The notes beneath the pieces are model-generated. The model saw nothing but the letters and a program-made list of their open reading frames with translations, made no database searches and was not told where the DNA came from. From Deinococcus psychrotolerans (GTDB lineage Bacteria > Deinococcota > Deinococci > Deinococcales > Deinococcaceae): a stretch of DNA of 64,000 nucleotides. The stretch lies in the NCBI RefSeq assembly GCF_003860465.1, contig NZ_CP034183.1, positions 1,008,501 through 1,072,500 on the forward strand. Reading direction: 5' to 3'. A program made the position numbers and the translations under genes. Of this stretch, positions 20,991-30,006 are shown in pieces (the stretch's first letter is position 1; every line of letters starts with the position of its first letter).

Positions 20991-21812
20991 ATGACTGCTC
21001 AGATGACCGATGCCCCCCCCACTTCTTACCGCGTTTACGCCGCGCCGCGCACCGAAGGCGGCAAACTCGTTTCACTGTTCACGGCTGCCGAGGGCGATTT
21101 GCAGGCTCAGGCCAAGCAAGCCGGCACGCCGCTTTCAGTCTTCATCGAGGCGGCGGACACGGGCGGCGCACACCTGCGCGTCTTCACGCCCCTGCGCGAC
21201 AAGGGCGAGAGCGACAGCGCGGCGATAGCAGCCCTAAGCCACCTCCAGGCGGCGGGCCAGATTGCCGATGTCTCAAGCGTCTGGATGAACGGCCAAGAAT
21301 TTCCTGCTCAGCTTTGCGGCGGCGAGTGGCTGCTGAAGCAGGGCGACGTAAGCGTGAGCGCCGCGCCGGGAGCAGCTGTGAGCAGCCTCGGCCTGACTTT
21401 CGAATATGTCCAGATCGCCAGCACGAACCGACCCAACCTCATTTTGGAAGTGCCGACGCTGGAGGCTTTGACTTCGTTTCAACCTGATTTTGAACAAATA
21501 AAGCAATTGGGCCGCGCCACCGCCACCACCGGCCTGATCGTCTACACCTTGGAAGCTGAACGCGCCGAGGTGAGCTTGAGGGCGTTCGGGCCGCTGAAGG
21601 GCTTTGACGAGGACGCCGCCAGCAGCAACATGTTCGCCTGCTTGGTGGGAGCCCTCAGCGTGCGCGGAGCGCTGCCCAAAGACGAACCGCTGGTGCGCGG
21701 CCTTCAGATGATGCCGGGGCAACCCTCCCGCCTCAGCGCCCAGTACCTCCCACAGCCGAGCGGAGCCAGCGAGGTCTGGGTGGGGGGCGCGGCCCGCAGA
21801 CTCGAACCATGA
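20991..21812 (+). CDS. PhzF-family isomerase-like protein
   Basis: The 273-residue protein shows two alpha/beta halves, with the PhzF-type segment RAFGPLKGFDEDAASSNMFACLVGAL in the second. PhzF proteins are epimerases or isomerases; the substrate here is unknown. Its TGA overlaps the ATG of the transporter gene that follows (ATGA), so the two are translationally coupled. CACAAT about 9 nt upstream is a weak -10 candidate. Confidence 0.65.
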   Translation: MTAQMTDAPPTSYRVYAAPRTEGGKLVSLFTAAEGDLQAQAKQAGTPLSVFIEAADTGGAHLRVFTPLRDKGESDSAAIAALSHLQAAGQIADVSSVWMNGQEFPAQLCGGEWLLKQGDVSVSAAPGAAVSSLGLTFEYVQIASTNRPNLILEVPTLEALTSFQPDFEQIKQLGRATATTGLIVYTLEAERAEVSLRAFGPLKGFDEDAASSNMFACLVGALSVRGALPKDEPLVRGLQMMPGQPSRLSAQYLPQPSGASEVWVGGAARRLEP

Positions 21813-23011
21813 GCGAACTCCACTTCAGCGCCCCGACCTTGAGTGACCTGAAACGCGACGTTTCATTCTCGGCGGTGCTGGCCGGATTTATCGCGGTGTT
21901 GGTCGGCGCGGCCAGCAGCATCGGCCTCGTGATTGCCGCTGCCCAAGCCGCCCACCTGAGCCCCGCCCAGACCAGCAGTTGGATTTTCAGCGTCTACATC
22001 AGCATCGCCGTCAGCGGGTGGCTGCTGAGCTGGCGCTACCGCGCTCCGATTCTGACGGCTTGGACGACACCCGGACTGGCGCTGATTGCCACGCAGGCCA
22101 GCGCCTTGACCTTGCCGGAGATGATCGGCGCGTACTTGATCAGCGCCGCCCTGATCACCGCCATCGGCATCAGCGGGGCCTTCGAGCGCATCACGGCGCG
22201 GATTCCGGGGCCTCTGGCCGCCGCGCTGCTGGCAGGCGTGCTGATTCCCTTCGTGATCAGCGCCTTCAAAGTGCTGCCGACTGCGCCGCTGCTGGTGGGC
22301 GCAATGATAGGCGGCTTTTTGATCGGTCGGGTGCTTGCGCCGCGCTACGCCGTGCTGCTCTCACTGCTGGCAGGCGTGGCCGTGGCCGTGCTGACCGGGC
22401 AAGTCGGGGCCGCTGGCGGAGCGGGCGTGTTCGGCACGCTGGTCTTCACCGCGCCCCACTTCACGCTTCACGGGCTGCTCTCGCTGGCCCTGCCGATGAC
22501 CCTGCTGACGCTAGCCTCACAAAACCTGCCGGGCGTGGCGGTGTTGCGAACCTTCGGCTATGGGCGGGTACCGACCTCGCCGCTGATCTGGGCCACCGGC
22601 CTGACTTCGCTGCTGTCGGCTCCCTTTGGAGCGCACACCACCAACCTCGCTGCCATCACCGCCGCCATCGGCGCGGGCGAGGAAAGCCATCCCGACCCGG
22701 CGCGGCGCTACGTGGCAGGCTTGTCGTGCGCCTTTTTCTATTTGTTGCTGGGCATTTTCGCGGGCTGGGTGGCGGGCGCAGTGGGGGCCGTGCCGCCCGC
22801 CTTCATCGCTGCACTGGCGGGCCTGGCACTGCTCGGCACGGCAACGAACAGTCTGGTTTCGGCGCTGGGCGAGGCCGATTGGCGCGAGGCCGCCGCCGTC
22901 ACCGTTTTCGTCACCGCCTCGGGGCTGAGCTGGTGGGGACTGGGCAGCGCCGTATGGGGCGTGGTGCTGGGCGGAGCGCTGGGCTGGGGCCTGCGGCGTA
23001 GAAACGGGTAA
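21809..23011 (+). CDS. BenE-family benzoate/proton symporter-like transporter
   Basis: The 400-residue integral membrane protein has about 12 TM helices. BenE-like segments are YRAPILTAWTTPGLAL, FGAHTTNLAAITAAIGAGEESHPDP and RIPGPLAAALLAGVL. It probably imports an aromatic or related acid. Coupled by a 4-nt overlap to the PhzF-like gene, which hints that this protein may act on the imported compound (inference). Confidence 0.85.
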   Translation: MSELHFSAPTLSDLKRDVSFSAVLAGFIAVLVGAASSIGLVIAAAQAAHLSPAQTSSWIFSVYISIAVSGWLLSWRYRAPILTAWTTPGLALIATQASALTLPEMIGAYLISAALITAIGISGAFERITARIPGPLAAALLAGVLIPFVISAFKVLPTAPLLVGAMIGGFLIGRVLAPRYAVLLSLLAGVAVAVLTGQVGAAGGAGVFGTLVFTAPHFTLHGLLSLALPMTLLTLASQNLPGVAVLRTFGYGRVPTSPLIWATGLTSLLSAPFGAHTTNLAAITAAIGAGEESHPDPARRYVAGLSCAFFYLLLGIFAGWVAGAVGAVPPAFIAALAGLALLGTATNSLVSALGEADWREAAAVTVFVTASGLSWWGLGSAVWGVVLGGALGWGLRRRNG

Positions 23012-23061
23012 AGGACTGATCACAAAGCCGAGCCAGCAAACGCCCAATTCTCAAAAGAAAA

Positions 23062-23095
23062 CGCCCAAACTGCTCCCAGAGAAGCGGTTTGGGCG
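23062..23095 (-). terminator. Terminator of rpmI-rplT
   Basis: CGCCCAAAC (23062-23070) and GTTTGGGCG (23087-23095) form a 9-bp stem. On the minus strand it is followed by TTTTCTTTT. Confidence 0.85.
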
Positions 23096-23108
23096 GTGCC
23101 GATTGAGT

Positions 23109-23480
23109 TTAAGCGGCTTGCTTGTTGCTGTGGGCGCTCTTGGCGTTCTCCACCAGCATGGCAAAGGCTTCCGGCTCGCGGGCGGCAATATCGGCCAGCA
23201 CCTTGCGGTTGAGGTCGATACCGGCCAACTTCAGTCCGGCGATGAAGTTGGAGTAGTTCATGCCGTGGAGGCGGGCACCGGCGTTAATGCGCTGAATCCA
23301 GAGGCGGCGGTAATCGCGCTTTTTGTTGCGGCGATCGCGGTACTCGTAAGTCGCGGCGTTGAGCAGCGTCTGGAAGGCCATCTTGTACTGCTTGGAGCGT
23401 GAACCCCAAAAGCCCTTGGCCCGCTTGAGCACCTTCTTGTGACGGCGGCGGCGGACAATACCTGTTTTGGTGCGTGGCAT
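23109..23480 (-). CDS. rplT: 50S ribosomal protein L20
   Basis: The product is 123 aa. The N-terminus [24 protein letters not shown]... and [10 protein letters not shown] are diagnostic for L20, which binds 23S rRNA early in assembly and represses its own operon in other bacteria. It follows rpmI by 3 nt and shares its transcript. Confidence 0.97.
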   Translation of the reverse strand: MPRTKTGIVRRRRHKKVLKRAKGFWGSRSKQYKMAFQTLLNAATYEYRDRRNKKRDYRRLWIQRINAGARLHGMNYSNFIAGLKLAGIDLNRKVLADIAAREPEAFAMLVENAKSAHSNKQAA

Positions 23481-23483
23481 AGT

Positions 23484-23684
23484 TTATTTCCCTCCCGGCA
23501 GAGCAAGTTTCATACGCGCCCACTCGCTCTTGGCCAGCACAAAGCCTTTGCCTTTGTTGCTGATGTCCGAGCCGCTCTTGCCGGTGTTCTGGTGGCGTTT
23601 GCCACTCTTGAACGCCATCACTTTACCCGTCGCCGTGATTTTAATCCGGCGAACAGCACTCTTTTTGGTCTTCATCTTCGGCAT
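23484..23684 (-). CDS. rpmI: 50S ribosomal protein L35
   Basis: The product is 66 aa, [17 protein letters not shown], standard L35. AAGGAGG lies just upstream of the ATG at 23684; the frame is open further, but that extension is not family-like. infC, usually first in this operon, is not adjacent. The upstream leader includes TATAGT (23810-23815, minus strand) as a promoter candidate and a small hairpin, GACACC/GGTGTC, shortly before the Shine-Dalgarno site. Confidence 0.96.
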   Translation of the reverse strand: MPKMKTKKSAVRRIKITATGKVMAFKSGKRHQNTGKSGSDISNKGKGFVLAKSEWARMKLALPGGK

Positions 23685-23880
23685 TGCTGCCTCCTTGGGC
23701 CAGGCGGACACCTTGTTGGCGGTGTCGTCTGGGGGTCTGGGCCGCGCCAACTTACACGGACGCTGTTGATATGCCTAGCCCCACTTGTGGCCAAGAAGAA
23801 ACTATACAGGCCAGCGGCCAAGACAATCAAGCCGTCCCCGGGGCCGCACTGAGCCGATCCACTTTGTAACCTCGTCGGGG

Positions 23881-23909
23881 TTGACAGGTTTTGAACTCGG
23901 CTGTACTAT
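23881..23909 (+). promoter_or_regulatory. Promoter of tRNA-fMet
   Basis: TTGACA (23881-23886), exactly 17 nt, TACTAT (23904-23909): the best consensus promoter in the window. Confidence 0.85.
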
Positions 23910-23944
23910 TCCTAAGCGCCGGAAATCCGGCCAAGCACCAAGGT

Positions 23945-24023
<79 letters not shown>

Positions 24024-24030
24024 AAGTATG

Positions 24031-24063
24031 AAAAGACCTCAGTCGAATTGGCTGGGGTTTTTT
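24031..24063 (+). terminator. Terminator after tRNA-fMet
   Basis: ACCTCAG (24036-24042) pairs with CTGGGGT (24052-24058) with one T-G pair, followed by a T run. Confidence 0.75.
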
Positions 24064-24070
24064 GTTGGCT

Positions 24071-24547
24071 TCAGATTAGGATGTGCAGCTCATCAGGTTC
24101 CAGCGGCTTGAAGCGCGGACGAAACAGGTCGTAGGTGTTCTCGGCAATGCAGAGGCTGTGCGGCTCTTGGTTGCGCTGCCGAATACGCTCACGGGCCACG
24201 CTTTCGGGCGTGCTGAGCGCGTAGAGAATCAGCGGGACGCCGAGCTGCTCCGCTTCTGCCCGCAGGTCGTCACGCTCGCGGCGCGTCCAGAGACCCTCGT
24301 CGAGCACCACAGGCAGGCCCAGAGCGAGGGCGCGTGTCCAGTAGCGGCGCATCAACGCGTAGATGCGGAAGCGGTACTCGCTGAAAAGGGCTTCGGGTGG
24401 GTCTTGGCCGTAGAGCGTGACCATCCACTCGTCGCTGGAAAAGCGCAGGGCGGGCAACTCGGTTTCGAGTTGGCGAGCAAACGTGGTTTTGCCGCTGCCC
24501 AAAAAACCGTGCAGGGCGTGAATGGCGGGCGGCCCTTCTCCCTTCAC
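24071..24547 (-). CDS. P-loop kinase-like ATPase (AAA_33/zeta-like)
   Basis: The 158-residue protein has Walker A GFLGSGKTT near residue 15, FSSDEWM after strand 2, and an arginine-rich lid region (ARERIRQRN). It resembles small-molecule kinases of the AAA_33 group; substrate unknown. GTG start overlaps the TGA of the upstream rhodanese gene (GTGA), so they are coupled. Confidence 0.75.
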   Translation of the reverse strand: MKGEGPPAIHALHGFLGSGKTTFARQLETELPALRFSSDEWMVTLYGQDPPEALFSEYRFRIYALMRRYWTRALALGLPVVLDEGLWTRRERDDLRAEAEQLGVPLILYALSTPESVARERIRQRNQEPHSLCIAENTYDLFRPRFKPLEPDELHILI

Positions 24548-24828
24548 CGCGCCGAGAGCGCTTGCTTCATTGCCAGAACGCCGCCTTCATACGCCTGCGC
24601 GTCCACCCCGTCCGAGCGCAGAAAACGAACTGCCAGGCTGCTGCGAATCCCCCGTTCACAAATCACCACCACCGGGCCGTCCGCCGAGGTGAGGCCGTGC
24701 TGGCCTTCTTCGATTTGCGCCAAACTCAGCATCCGGTGGGGATTGGAAATGAGTGAGCCGAGCGGCTCGACTTCGCGCAGTGCGGCGGCCCGCAGGTCAA
24801 TGAAGAGGTGGGGAGGACTGGGATTCAT
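24544..24828 (-). CDS. Rhodanese-like protein
   Basis: The 94-residue single rhodanese domain has the active-site loop CERGIRS with catalytic Cys near residue 59 and RSSLAVRFLRSDG after it. The start is the ATG at 24828 (MNPSPP), 7 nt after TAAGAT on the minus strand; a TTG two codons upstream is rejected. It is divergent from a second rhodanese gene 77 bp away. Confidence 0.8.
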   Translation of the reverse strand: MNPSPPHLFIDLRAAALREVEPLGSLISNPHRMLSLAQIEEGQHGLTSADGPVVVICERGIRSSLAVRFLRSDGVDAQAYEGGVLAMKQALSAR

Positions 24829-24905
24829 CGCCAAAATCTTAGCGTACCGGGGTCAACTCGGGGCCTGTCACAATCGGCGCTCAGGTCTGGGCTATGCTGG
24901 AGTTT

Positions 24906-25220
24906 ATGCAAGAAGTGAGTCCAAAAGAAGCTCAACGCCGCCTTCAACACGGCGCACTGCTGATCGACGTGCGCGAAGCCAACGAGTACGAAGAAGTTCA
25001 CGCCGAGGGCGCACAGCTCATGGCGCTGAGCGAATTTGAGACGCGCTACGCCGAGTTGCCCAAAGACAAAGAACTGGTGCTGATCTGCCGCAGCGGCGCA
25101 CGCAGCGGACGGGCCACCCAGTTTCTGCTCGATCACGGCTACAACAAGGCCGTCAACCTGACCGGCGGTACGATTGCTTGGCAAGACACCGGCCTGCCCA
25201 CCCAAACAGGAGCAGTATGA
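24906..25220 (+). CDS. Rhodanese-like sulfurtransferase
   Basis: The 104-residue rhodanese domain has LLIDVREANEYEEVHAEGA and active loop CRSGARS. An upstream ATG at 24894 is in frame, but it forms part of the -10 box TATGCT (24893-24898), which ends 7 nt before 24906, so 24906 is the real leaderless start. It is coupled by ATGA overlap to a SufT-like gene, suggesting delivery of sulfur for Fe-S work (inference). Confidence 0.85.
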   Translation: MQEVSPKEAQRRLQHGALLIDVREANEYEEVHAEGAQLMALSEFETRYAELPKDKELVLICRSGARSGRATQFLLDHGYNKAVNLTGGTIAWQDTGLPTQTGAV

Positions 25221-25588
25221 GCGACGAAATCAGTAACGGTATCAATCCTGCCGCCGCGCCCGCTGCGGGTAACCTGCCCAACGAAGCGCAAATTTTGGAA
25301 TCGCTGAAAGTCGTCAAAGACCCTGAAATTCCGGTGAACGTGGTGGACTTGGGCCTGATTTACGGCGTGGACATCAATGCCGAGGGCGTGGTGGACGTGA
25401 CCATGACCCTGACCTCGGTCGGCTGCCCGGTGCAAGACCTGATTCGCTCGGACGCCGAGATGGCCGTGATGCGCCTAGACGGCGTCAATCGCGTCAACGT
25501 GGATTTTGTGTGGTCACCGCCCTGGAGCCCCGAGAAGATGACCGAAGACGGCAAGCGCCAGATGCGGATGTTCGGCTTTAACCTTTAA
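25217..25588 (+). CDS. MIP18/SufT-family Fe-S assembly protein
   Basis: The product is 123 aa. DUF59 motifs are DPEIPVNVVDLGLIYGV and MTLTSVGCPVQDLI, including the conserved Cys, plus VWSPPWSPEKM. Members help maturation of Fe-S proteins. The start overlaps the rhodanese stop (ATGA). Confidence 0.88.
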   Translation: MSDEISNGINPAAAPAAGNLPNEAQILESLKVVKDPEIPVNVVDLGLIYGVDINAEGVVDVTMTLTSVGCPVQDLIRSDAEMAVMRLDGVNRVNVDFVWSPPWSPEKMTEDGKRQMRMFGFNL

Positions 25589-25627
25589 CGGAAAAGAGTT
25601 CGCACCCAAATTCAAAAGTCGAAGTCT

Positions 25628-25657
25628 CCCCCGCCGAAGTGGTCGGGGGCTTTTTTT
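25628..25657 (+). terminator. Terminator after the SufT-like gene
   Basis: CCCCCG (25628-25633) pairs with CGGGGG (25644-25649), then C and seven T. Confidence 0.85.
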
Positions 25658-25702
25658 GCCAGTTCGCCTTTCCCCGCTGCCCAAAGCGTTACCCTGAGCG
25701 CC

Positions 25703-26680
25703 GTGCCGACTGATCTCCCCGCTCTGCAAACGCTTGGCCTCAGCCGCGCTTACGGCCCAGTCGTGGCTGCCGGTGGGGTGAGCCTCAGCCTACAGACAAG
25801 CCAGACGCTGGCCCTGCTCGGCCCGTCGGGAAGCGGCAAGAGCACGGTGCTGCGGATGGTGGCAGGCTTGGAGCGGCAAGACAGCGGCGAGGTGTGGATG
25901 GCGGGGCAAGACGTGAGCCGTGCGCCGCCGGAAGCCAGAAACCTGGGCCTCGTGTTTCAAGATTACGCCCTCTTTCCGCATCTGCGGGTGCTGGCAAATG
26001 TGGCTTACGGCCCGCGCAGGCGTGGCAAGAGCAAAGCGCAGGCCGAGCAGCAAGCCCGTGAGGCGCTTGAATTGGTGGGCCTCTCGCAGCTGGAAGGGCG
26101 GCGCATCGGGGAGCTATCGGGTGGGCAGCAGCAGCGCGTGGCCCTCGCCCGCGCCCTCGCGCCGCGCCCGCCCCTGCTGCTGCTCGACGAGCCGCTGAGC
26201 AATTTGGATGAGCAACTCCGGGGCCAACTGCGTCAGGATTTGCGGACGCTGTTTGAGAGCCTCAGCACCACCGTCTTGATCGTCACGCACGATCAGCGCG
26301 AGGCTTTGGCGCTGGCTGACCGCGTGGCGCTGATGCGCAGCGGGCGAGTGGTGCAGGTGGGCGGGGCCGCTGAAGTTTTCGGGACGCCCGCGACAGCCTG
26401 GGTGGCCGAGTTTTTGGGTCAGCCGAACGTATTTGGGCGGGGAGATACGGCGCTGCTGGTTCCCGAAAGTGCTTTCCGTTTGGGCGAGGGGCCGAGTTAC
26501 AGCGTCACTTTTCGGCAAAGCACCGAAGAGGGCCAAACCGTGCGGGTGGCCCACGAACTCGGTGAAATCACCCTGCACCTGAGCAGCCGCGAGGCCGAAC
26601 AAGCCAGCGGCGGTGTGCTGCGGCTGAGCTTGGATCAAAGCAGGGTGCGTGAAGTGCCGGATGACCGCCTCAGCATTTGA
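25703..26680 (+). CDS. ABC transporter ATP-binding protein (CUT1/FbpC-like), orphan
   Basis: The product is 325 aa. Walker A is GPSGSGKST (40-48), signature LSGGQQQR, Walker B LLLLDEPLSNLD, with a C-terminal TOBE-like domain from about 240. This is the importer type used for spermidine, sulfate, iron or sugars. No permease or binding protein lies next to it. The start is GTG, 7 nt after TACCCT. Confidence 0.88.
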   Translation: MPTDLPALQTLGLSRAYGPVVAAGGVSLSLQTSQTLALLGPSGSGKSTVLRMVAGLERQDSGEVWMAGQDVSRAPPEARNLGLVFQDYALFPHLRVLANVAYGPRRRGKSKAQAEQQAREALELVGLSQLEGRRIGELSGGQQQRVALARALAPRPPLLLLDEPLSNLDEQLRGQLRQDLRTLFESLSTTVLIVTHDQREALALADRVALMRSGRVVQVGGAAEVFGTPATAWVAEFLGQPNVFGRGDTALLVPESAFRLGEGPSYSVTFRQSTEEGQTVRVAHELGEITLHLSSREAEQASGGVLRLSLDQSRVREVPDDRLSI

Positions 26681-26752
26681 CACCGTTTTGACGCACAGGC
26701 CTTTAGACTGAACGAAACCACGCTTTTAGTCTGCTGGCGGTCAGGAGAGGTC

Positions 26753-27817
26753 ATGAAGCAAAGCGCAAACAATCTACGGTTTTTCGGTGTTCTCAGCCTC
26801 GCTCTGTTGGGAGCGGCCTCGGCGCAGCAAGCCCCGACCTACAGCGGGCCGCAAGCGGTGGTGTATATCGGCGACAACTATTGCAGCGGCGGCTACTGCG
26901 GCTACAGCGTCTGGTCCTCGTTCGACACGGCCATTACTCAGGCCCTCAAAGCCAGCGGCTCTGTGCGGCCAGTGCGCCAGTCGGCGGGAGCCAACCTGGT
27001 GATGAAGGCGGGCATCAACGACATCACGGGTGGGGGCGGCGTGTGCTTGCCGATTGTCGGTTGCCTGAATGCCAAAACGGTCAAGGCCAGCTTTGAAATC
27101 GACGACGCGGCCACTGGCACGGTGATTTGGCAAGACACCTGCGAAGGCACCAGCGCCGGATACAGCTCCTGGTATTGGTGGAGCGGCGTGAGTTTTGACA
27201 GCGACGAAAGCAAAGCCGCCGCCGACTGCGCGGGCAAATTGGTGCAGAAATTTAGCGGCAGCGCCGCCATCAAGCCTTACCTGACGGTGGCAGCCGGTGC
27301 GCCGCTCGGCACAGCAGCCACCGTTCAAACACCCTCTGCAACGGTCACCACCGTGACGAGCAGCACCGTGACCACCACGCCGAGCAGCCCCACTGCCGCG
27401 CAGGCGGCCAGCACCGTGCAATTGCTGGGCGCAGCGCTCTCGGCCCTGAGTTTGGGTGACGTCAGCGGCTTGTTTACCAGCGATCCACTCAACCCCGTGG
27501 CTGTCAAAGCGATGCTGGCGGCGGCCACACCCGCAACGCTGAGCGCCGCCGCCAAGCTGAAATTCAGCGTCACCCCCGGCGAAGATGCGGGCGCTTACCG
27601 CCTCGTCGGCCTGACTTATACGCTGCCGGACGGCAGCGAGCGCTTCGCGCAGTTGGCCGTGGCGAGTGAGGGCAGCCTGAATACCCGCAGTGGGCCGCGC
27701 ATCGTGTATTTGTCGGCGTTTAATCCAGCCCGCGCCGCCACGCCCGCGCTGGACGGGCTGAGCAAAAATGTGGACACGATGCTGGCCGACATCAAGGCCG
27801 CGCTGAACTTGCCGTAG
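26753..27817 (+). CDS. Secreted protein of unknown function
   Basis: The product is 354 aa. The signal peptide (LRFFGVLSLALLGAASAQQ) is cleaved about residue 25. An N-terminal Cys/Gly/Tyr-rich domain follows (about 30-175), resembling CsgG-type lipoprotein-like folds (IDDAATGTVIWQ), then a Thr/Ser linker (about 190-220) and a second domain (about 225-350). AGGAG lies 6 nt before the ATG. No family is named with confidence. Confidence 0.6.
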   Translation: MKQSANNLRFFGVLSLALLGAASAQQAPTYSGPQAVVYIGDNYCSGGYCGYSVWSSFDTAITQALKASGSVRPVRQSAGANLVMKAGINDITGGGGVCLPIVGCLNAKTVKASFEIDDAATGTVIWQDTCEGTSAGYSSWYWWSGVSFDSDESKAAADCAGKLVQKFSGSAAIKPYLTVAAGAPLGTAATVQTPSATVTTVTSSTVTTTPSSPTAAQAASTVQLLGAALSALSLGDVSGLFTSDPLNPVAVKAMLAAATPATLSAAAKLKFSVTPGEDAGAYRLVGLTYTLPDGSERFAQLAVASEGSLNTRSGPRIVYLSAFNPARAATPALDGLSKNVDTMLADIKAALNLP

Positions 27818-27888
27818 GTGTTGTCCGCTGTGGGTGCTGTCAGTGCCGCCCTCAGTACGGTGCTCAGCGCTGCGCTAGAGTGGCCGCC

Positions 27889-28518
27889 ATGCTCGCTTGG
27901 ATTTTGGTGGGTGGGCGACTGGTTCTCACGCCCGCCCTCGCCGCCCTGCCCCGCCCGCACCTCGTCGTCGCCGCCGACGGGGGAGTGCGGCACGCCGCTG
28001 CCCTGGATGTCCAAGTAGACGCCTGGGTGGGCGATTTTGATTCCTCGGACGGCCTGACGCTGGACGCGCCCCGCGAAGTGCATCCGGCGGCCAAAGACAG
28101 CACCGACTTCGAATTGGCCGTGTCGGTGGCCCGAGAAAGAGGCGCGACCGAACTCATCATTCTGGGCGCGTTCGGGGGCCGCTTTGACCACGCCTTCGCT
28201 TTGGCGATGGGGGCCTGCCGACTCGCTGGCGAAGGGCTTAAGGTAGTGCTGCACAGCGGCAACGAAGCGGGCTATCCACTGCTGCCAAGCTCTCCGGTGC
28301 ATCTGGCGCTGCAGACTGGGCAGACCTTCAGCGTGCTGGCCGCCTCGCCGCTGCGGGGGCTGACGCTGCGCGGCGCTCGCTGGCCGCTGACGGGTGTGGA
28401 CGTGCCGATGGGCAGCGGCCTGACCGTCAGCAACGAAGCGGCGGGCGGTCTGCTGAGCGCCGAGTTGCAAGGAGGCGTGGCGCTGCTGACGGTGCTGAGC
28501 GAAGTAAGGCGGGCTTAA
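27889..28518 (+). CDS. Thiamine pyrophosphokinase
   Basis: TPK moves pyrophosphate from ATP to thiamine, making TPP. The 209-residue product has AADGGVRHA, WVGDFDSSDG and KDSTDFELAV, plus GAFGGRFDH, the standard set. The start at 27889 lies 7 nt after TAGAGT (27876-27881); three codons upstream are excluded. No TPP riboswitch is possible on a leaderless transcript. Confidence 0.92.
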   Translation: MLAWILVGGRLVLTPALAALPRPHLVVAADGGVRHAAALDVQVDAWVGDFDSSDGLTLDAPREVHPAAKDSTDFELAVSVARERGATELIILGAFGGRFDHAFALAMGACRLAGEGLKVVLHSGNEAGYPLLPSSPVHLALQTGQTFSVLAASPLRGLTLRGARWPLTGVDVPMGSGLTVSNEAAGGLLSAELQGGVALLTVLSEVRRA

Positions 28519-28574
28519 GCCGACTTCACCCGATTATTCAACTGCCCTTCAGCTTGCCGCTCTACTCTGAGGTT

Positions 28575-29162
28575 ATGTACAATTTCCGTTTCAGCCGCCT
28601 CGCGCTTCCCCTGACTTTGGTGTTGGTCAGTACGGCGGCAGCTTCAACTCCGCAGCCTAGCGGCCAGCTGCTGGCGCAAAGTGCTGGGGCCAACACCCCT
28701 GATCAGACCAGTAAACCCCAAACGCCGCTTACCCAAGCTGAACTCAGTAAATTCCTGGCAGTTCGCAGCGCCGAACGCCAAGCGCTGGGCGAGAGTTTTT
28801 CGAGTTTACAAAACCTCTGGCAAGGCATCAAAGACGGCAACACCCCCAGCTTTTTGCAGGTGACGGGAGCGCTGCGCGAACTGGGCGGCTCGGTGGGCGA
28901 CGCCAAAGCCGCTCAGAAAGCGGCGCTGACCAAGCAAAACCTCAGCCGCGAGCGCTTCGACGCCGTTCGCAGCCAAGTCAATAGAGCGCTGGGCGTGCCT
29001 GGCGTTGAATTTGACAAGCTGTTTAGCCAACTGAGGAGCGGCGACCTCTCTAATCTCGGCAGCACCGTCAACACCGATACCGATCCGCAGACCAAAGCGC
29101 TGATCGAGCCGAAGCGCACTGACCTGCTGGAGACGGCGGCGCTGGGCCTGCTGGGTTTGTAG
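28575..29162 (+). CDS. Secreted protein, paralogue A of a TAALGLLG pair
   Basis: The product is 195 aa. A signal peptide (LALPLTLVLVSTAAAST) is followed by a disordered stretch, then a helical core that is shared with the next gene: VRSAERQALG, TPSFLQVTGALRELGGSVG, LSRERFDAVRSQVNRALG and the C-terminal ETAALGLLGL. TACTCT (28563-28568) ends 6 nt before the ATG. No known family is recognised. Confidence 0.65.
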   Translation: MYNFRFSRLALPLTLVLVSTAAASTPQPSGQLLAQSAGANTPDQTSKPQTPLTQAELSKFLAVRSAERQALGESFSSLQNLWQGIKDGNTPSFLQVTGALRELGGSVGDAKAAQKAALTKQNLSRERFDAVRSQVNRALGVPGVEFDKLFSQLRSGDLSNLGSTVNTDTDPQTKALIEPKRTDLLETAALGLLGL

Positions 29163-29246
29163 GTACTAGGGTTTGTAGCCATTTGGGTTTAGGGCCGTCT
29201 AAACCTCTAACTGCAACTTTCCGCACCCTTCCCCCGTATCAGGAGC

Positions 29247-29861
29247 ATGTGGGCAAGACGGGGATGTGGATGCGGCTGCGGCGGCTCCTTGGTGCTGCTG
29301 ATCGTCTTATTGACGGCGGGCTACTTTTTGGTTTATCGCCCAGTGGCGGTTTTTGTAGACGGGCTGCGAGCGCCCCCGGGTCAGTCGGCGGGGGTTCCGG
29401 CGGCCAGCGGCAACATTCGGGCCGTACCCAGCAAGGCCGATATCGAAAAGTTCGTGCGGATTCGCCGGGCCGAGCGTCAGGCTCTGGGCAGCAACTTCGC
29501 AAGCGTCCAGACCATTTTCCAGCAAGTTCAAAATGGGCAGACGCCCAGCTTTTGGCAAGTGACGGGCGTGCTGCGGGGCGTGGGCAGTTCGGTGGGCGCG
29601 GTACGGGCGGCGCAGACGGCGGGCTTGGCGAGCGAGAAGCTCAGCCGAGAGCGTTACAACGTCCTCAGAGACGACGTGAACCGCGCTTTGGGCTTGCCGG
29701 ACATCGATTTCGGCAAAATCGCTACCGAGCTGAAAAATGGCAAGCTGCCGGATTTGAACACCGCCGTCAAGCTGGAGGCCGACCCCAAAACCGCCGCCCT
29801 GATCCAGCCGTTTAAAAGCGAACTCACCGCGACGGCGGCGCTGGGACTGCTGGGCTTTTAA
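29247..29861 (+). CDS. Membrane-anchored protein, paralogue B of a TAALGLLG pair
   Basis: The product is 204 aa. It has a Cys/Gly-rich N-terminus (CGCGCGG), a single TM (SLVLLIVLLTAGYFLVY) and an extracytoplasmic core matching paralogue A: RRAERQALG, TPSFWQVTGVLRGVGSSVG, LSRERYNVLRDDVNRALG, TAALGLLGF. The two genes are 84 bp apart on the same strand. A likely tandem duplication that left one form soluble and one anchored. Confidence 0.65.
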   Translation: MWARRGCGCGCGGSLVLLIVLLTAGYFLVYRPVAVFVDGLRAPPGQSAGVPAASGNIRAVPSKADIEKFVRIRRAERQALGSNFASVQTIFQQVQNGQTPSFWQVTGVLRGVGSSVGAVRAAQTAGLASEKLSRERYNVLRDDVNRALGLPDIDFGKIATELKNGKLPDLNTAVKLEADPKTAALIQPFKSELTATAALGLLGF

Positions 29862-30006
29862 GGCTGTCACCTCTGTGCAGACGAGCCTGAATGACACAGC
29901 AGCAGCGAGCAAGGCCAGCGCCAGTCAAGCGTAAAGCCAATAGCCCTTCACCCCTTGCCCATCTGTTTTGAATCTGATTGACGGCCCGTCCGCTTAGCCT
30001 TGAGGC

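Noticed and set aside
21979..23001. 340-codon open frame within the BenE-like gene
   Set aside because: Arg/Ala/Gly-rich shadow in another frame; the BenE frame has coherent TM helices.
24894..24905. Upstream ATG of the rhodanese gene
   Set aside because: This ATG is part of the TATGCT -10 box, so it cannot be transcribed.
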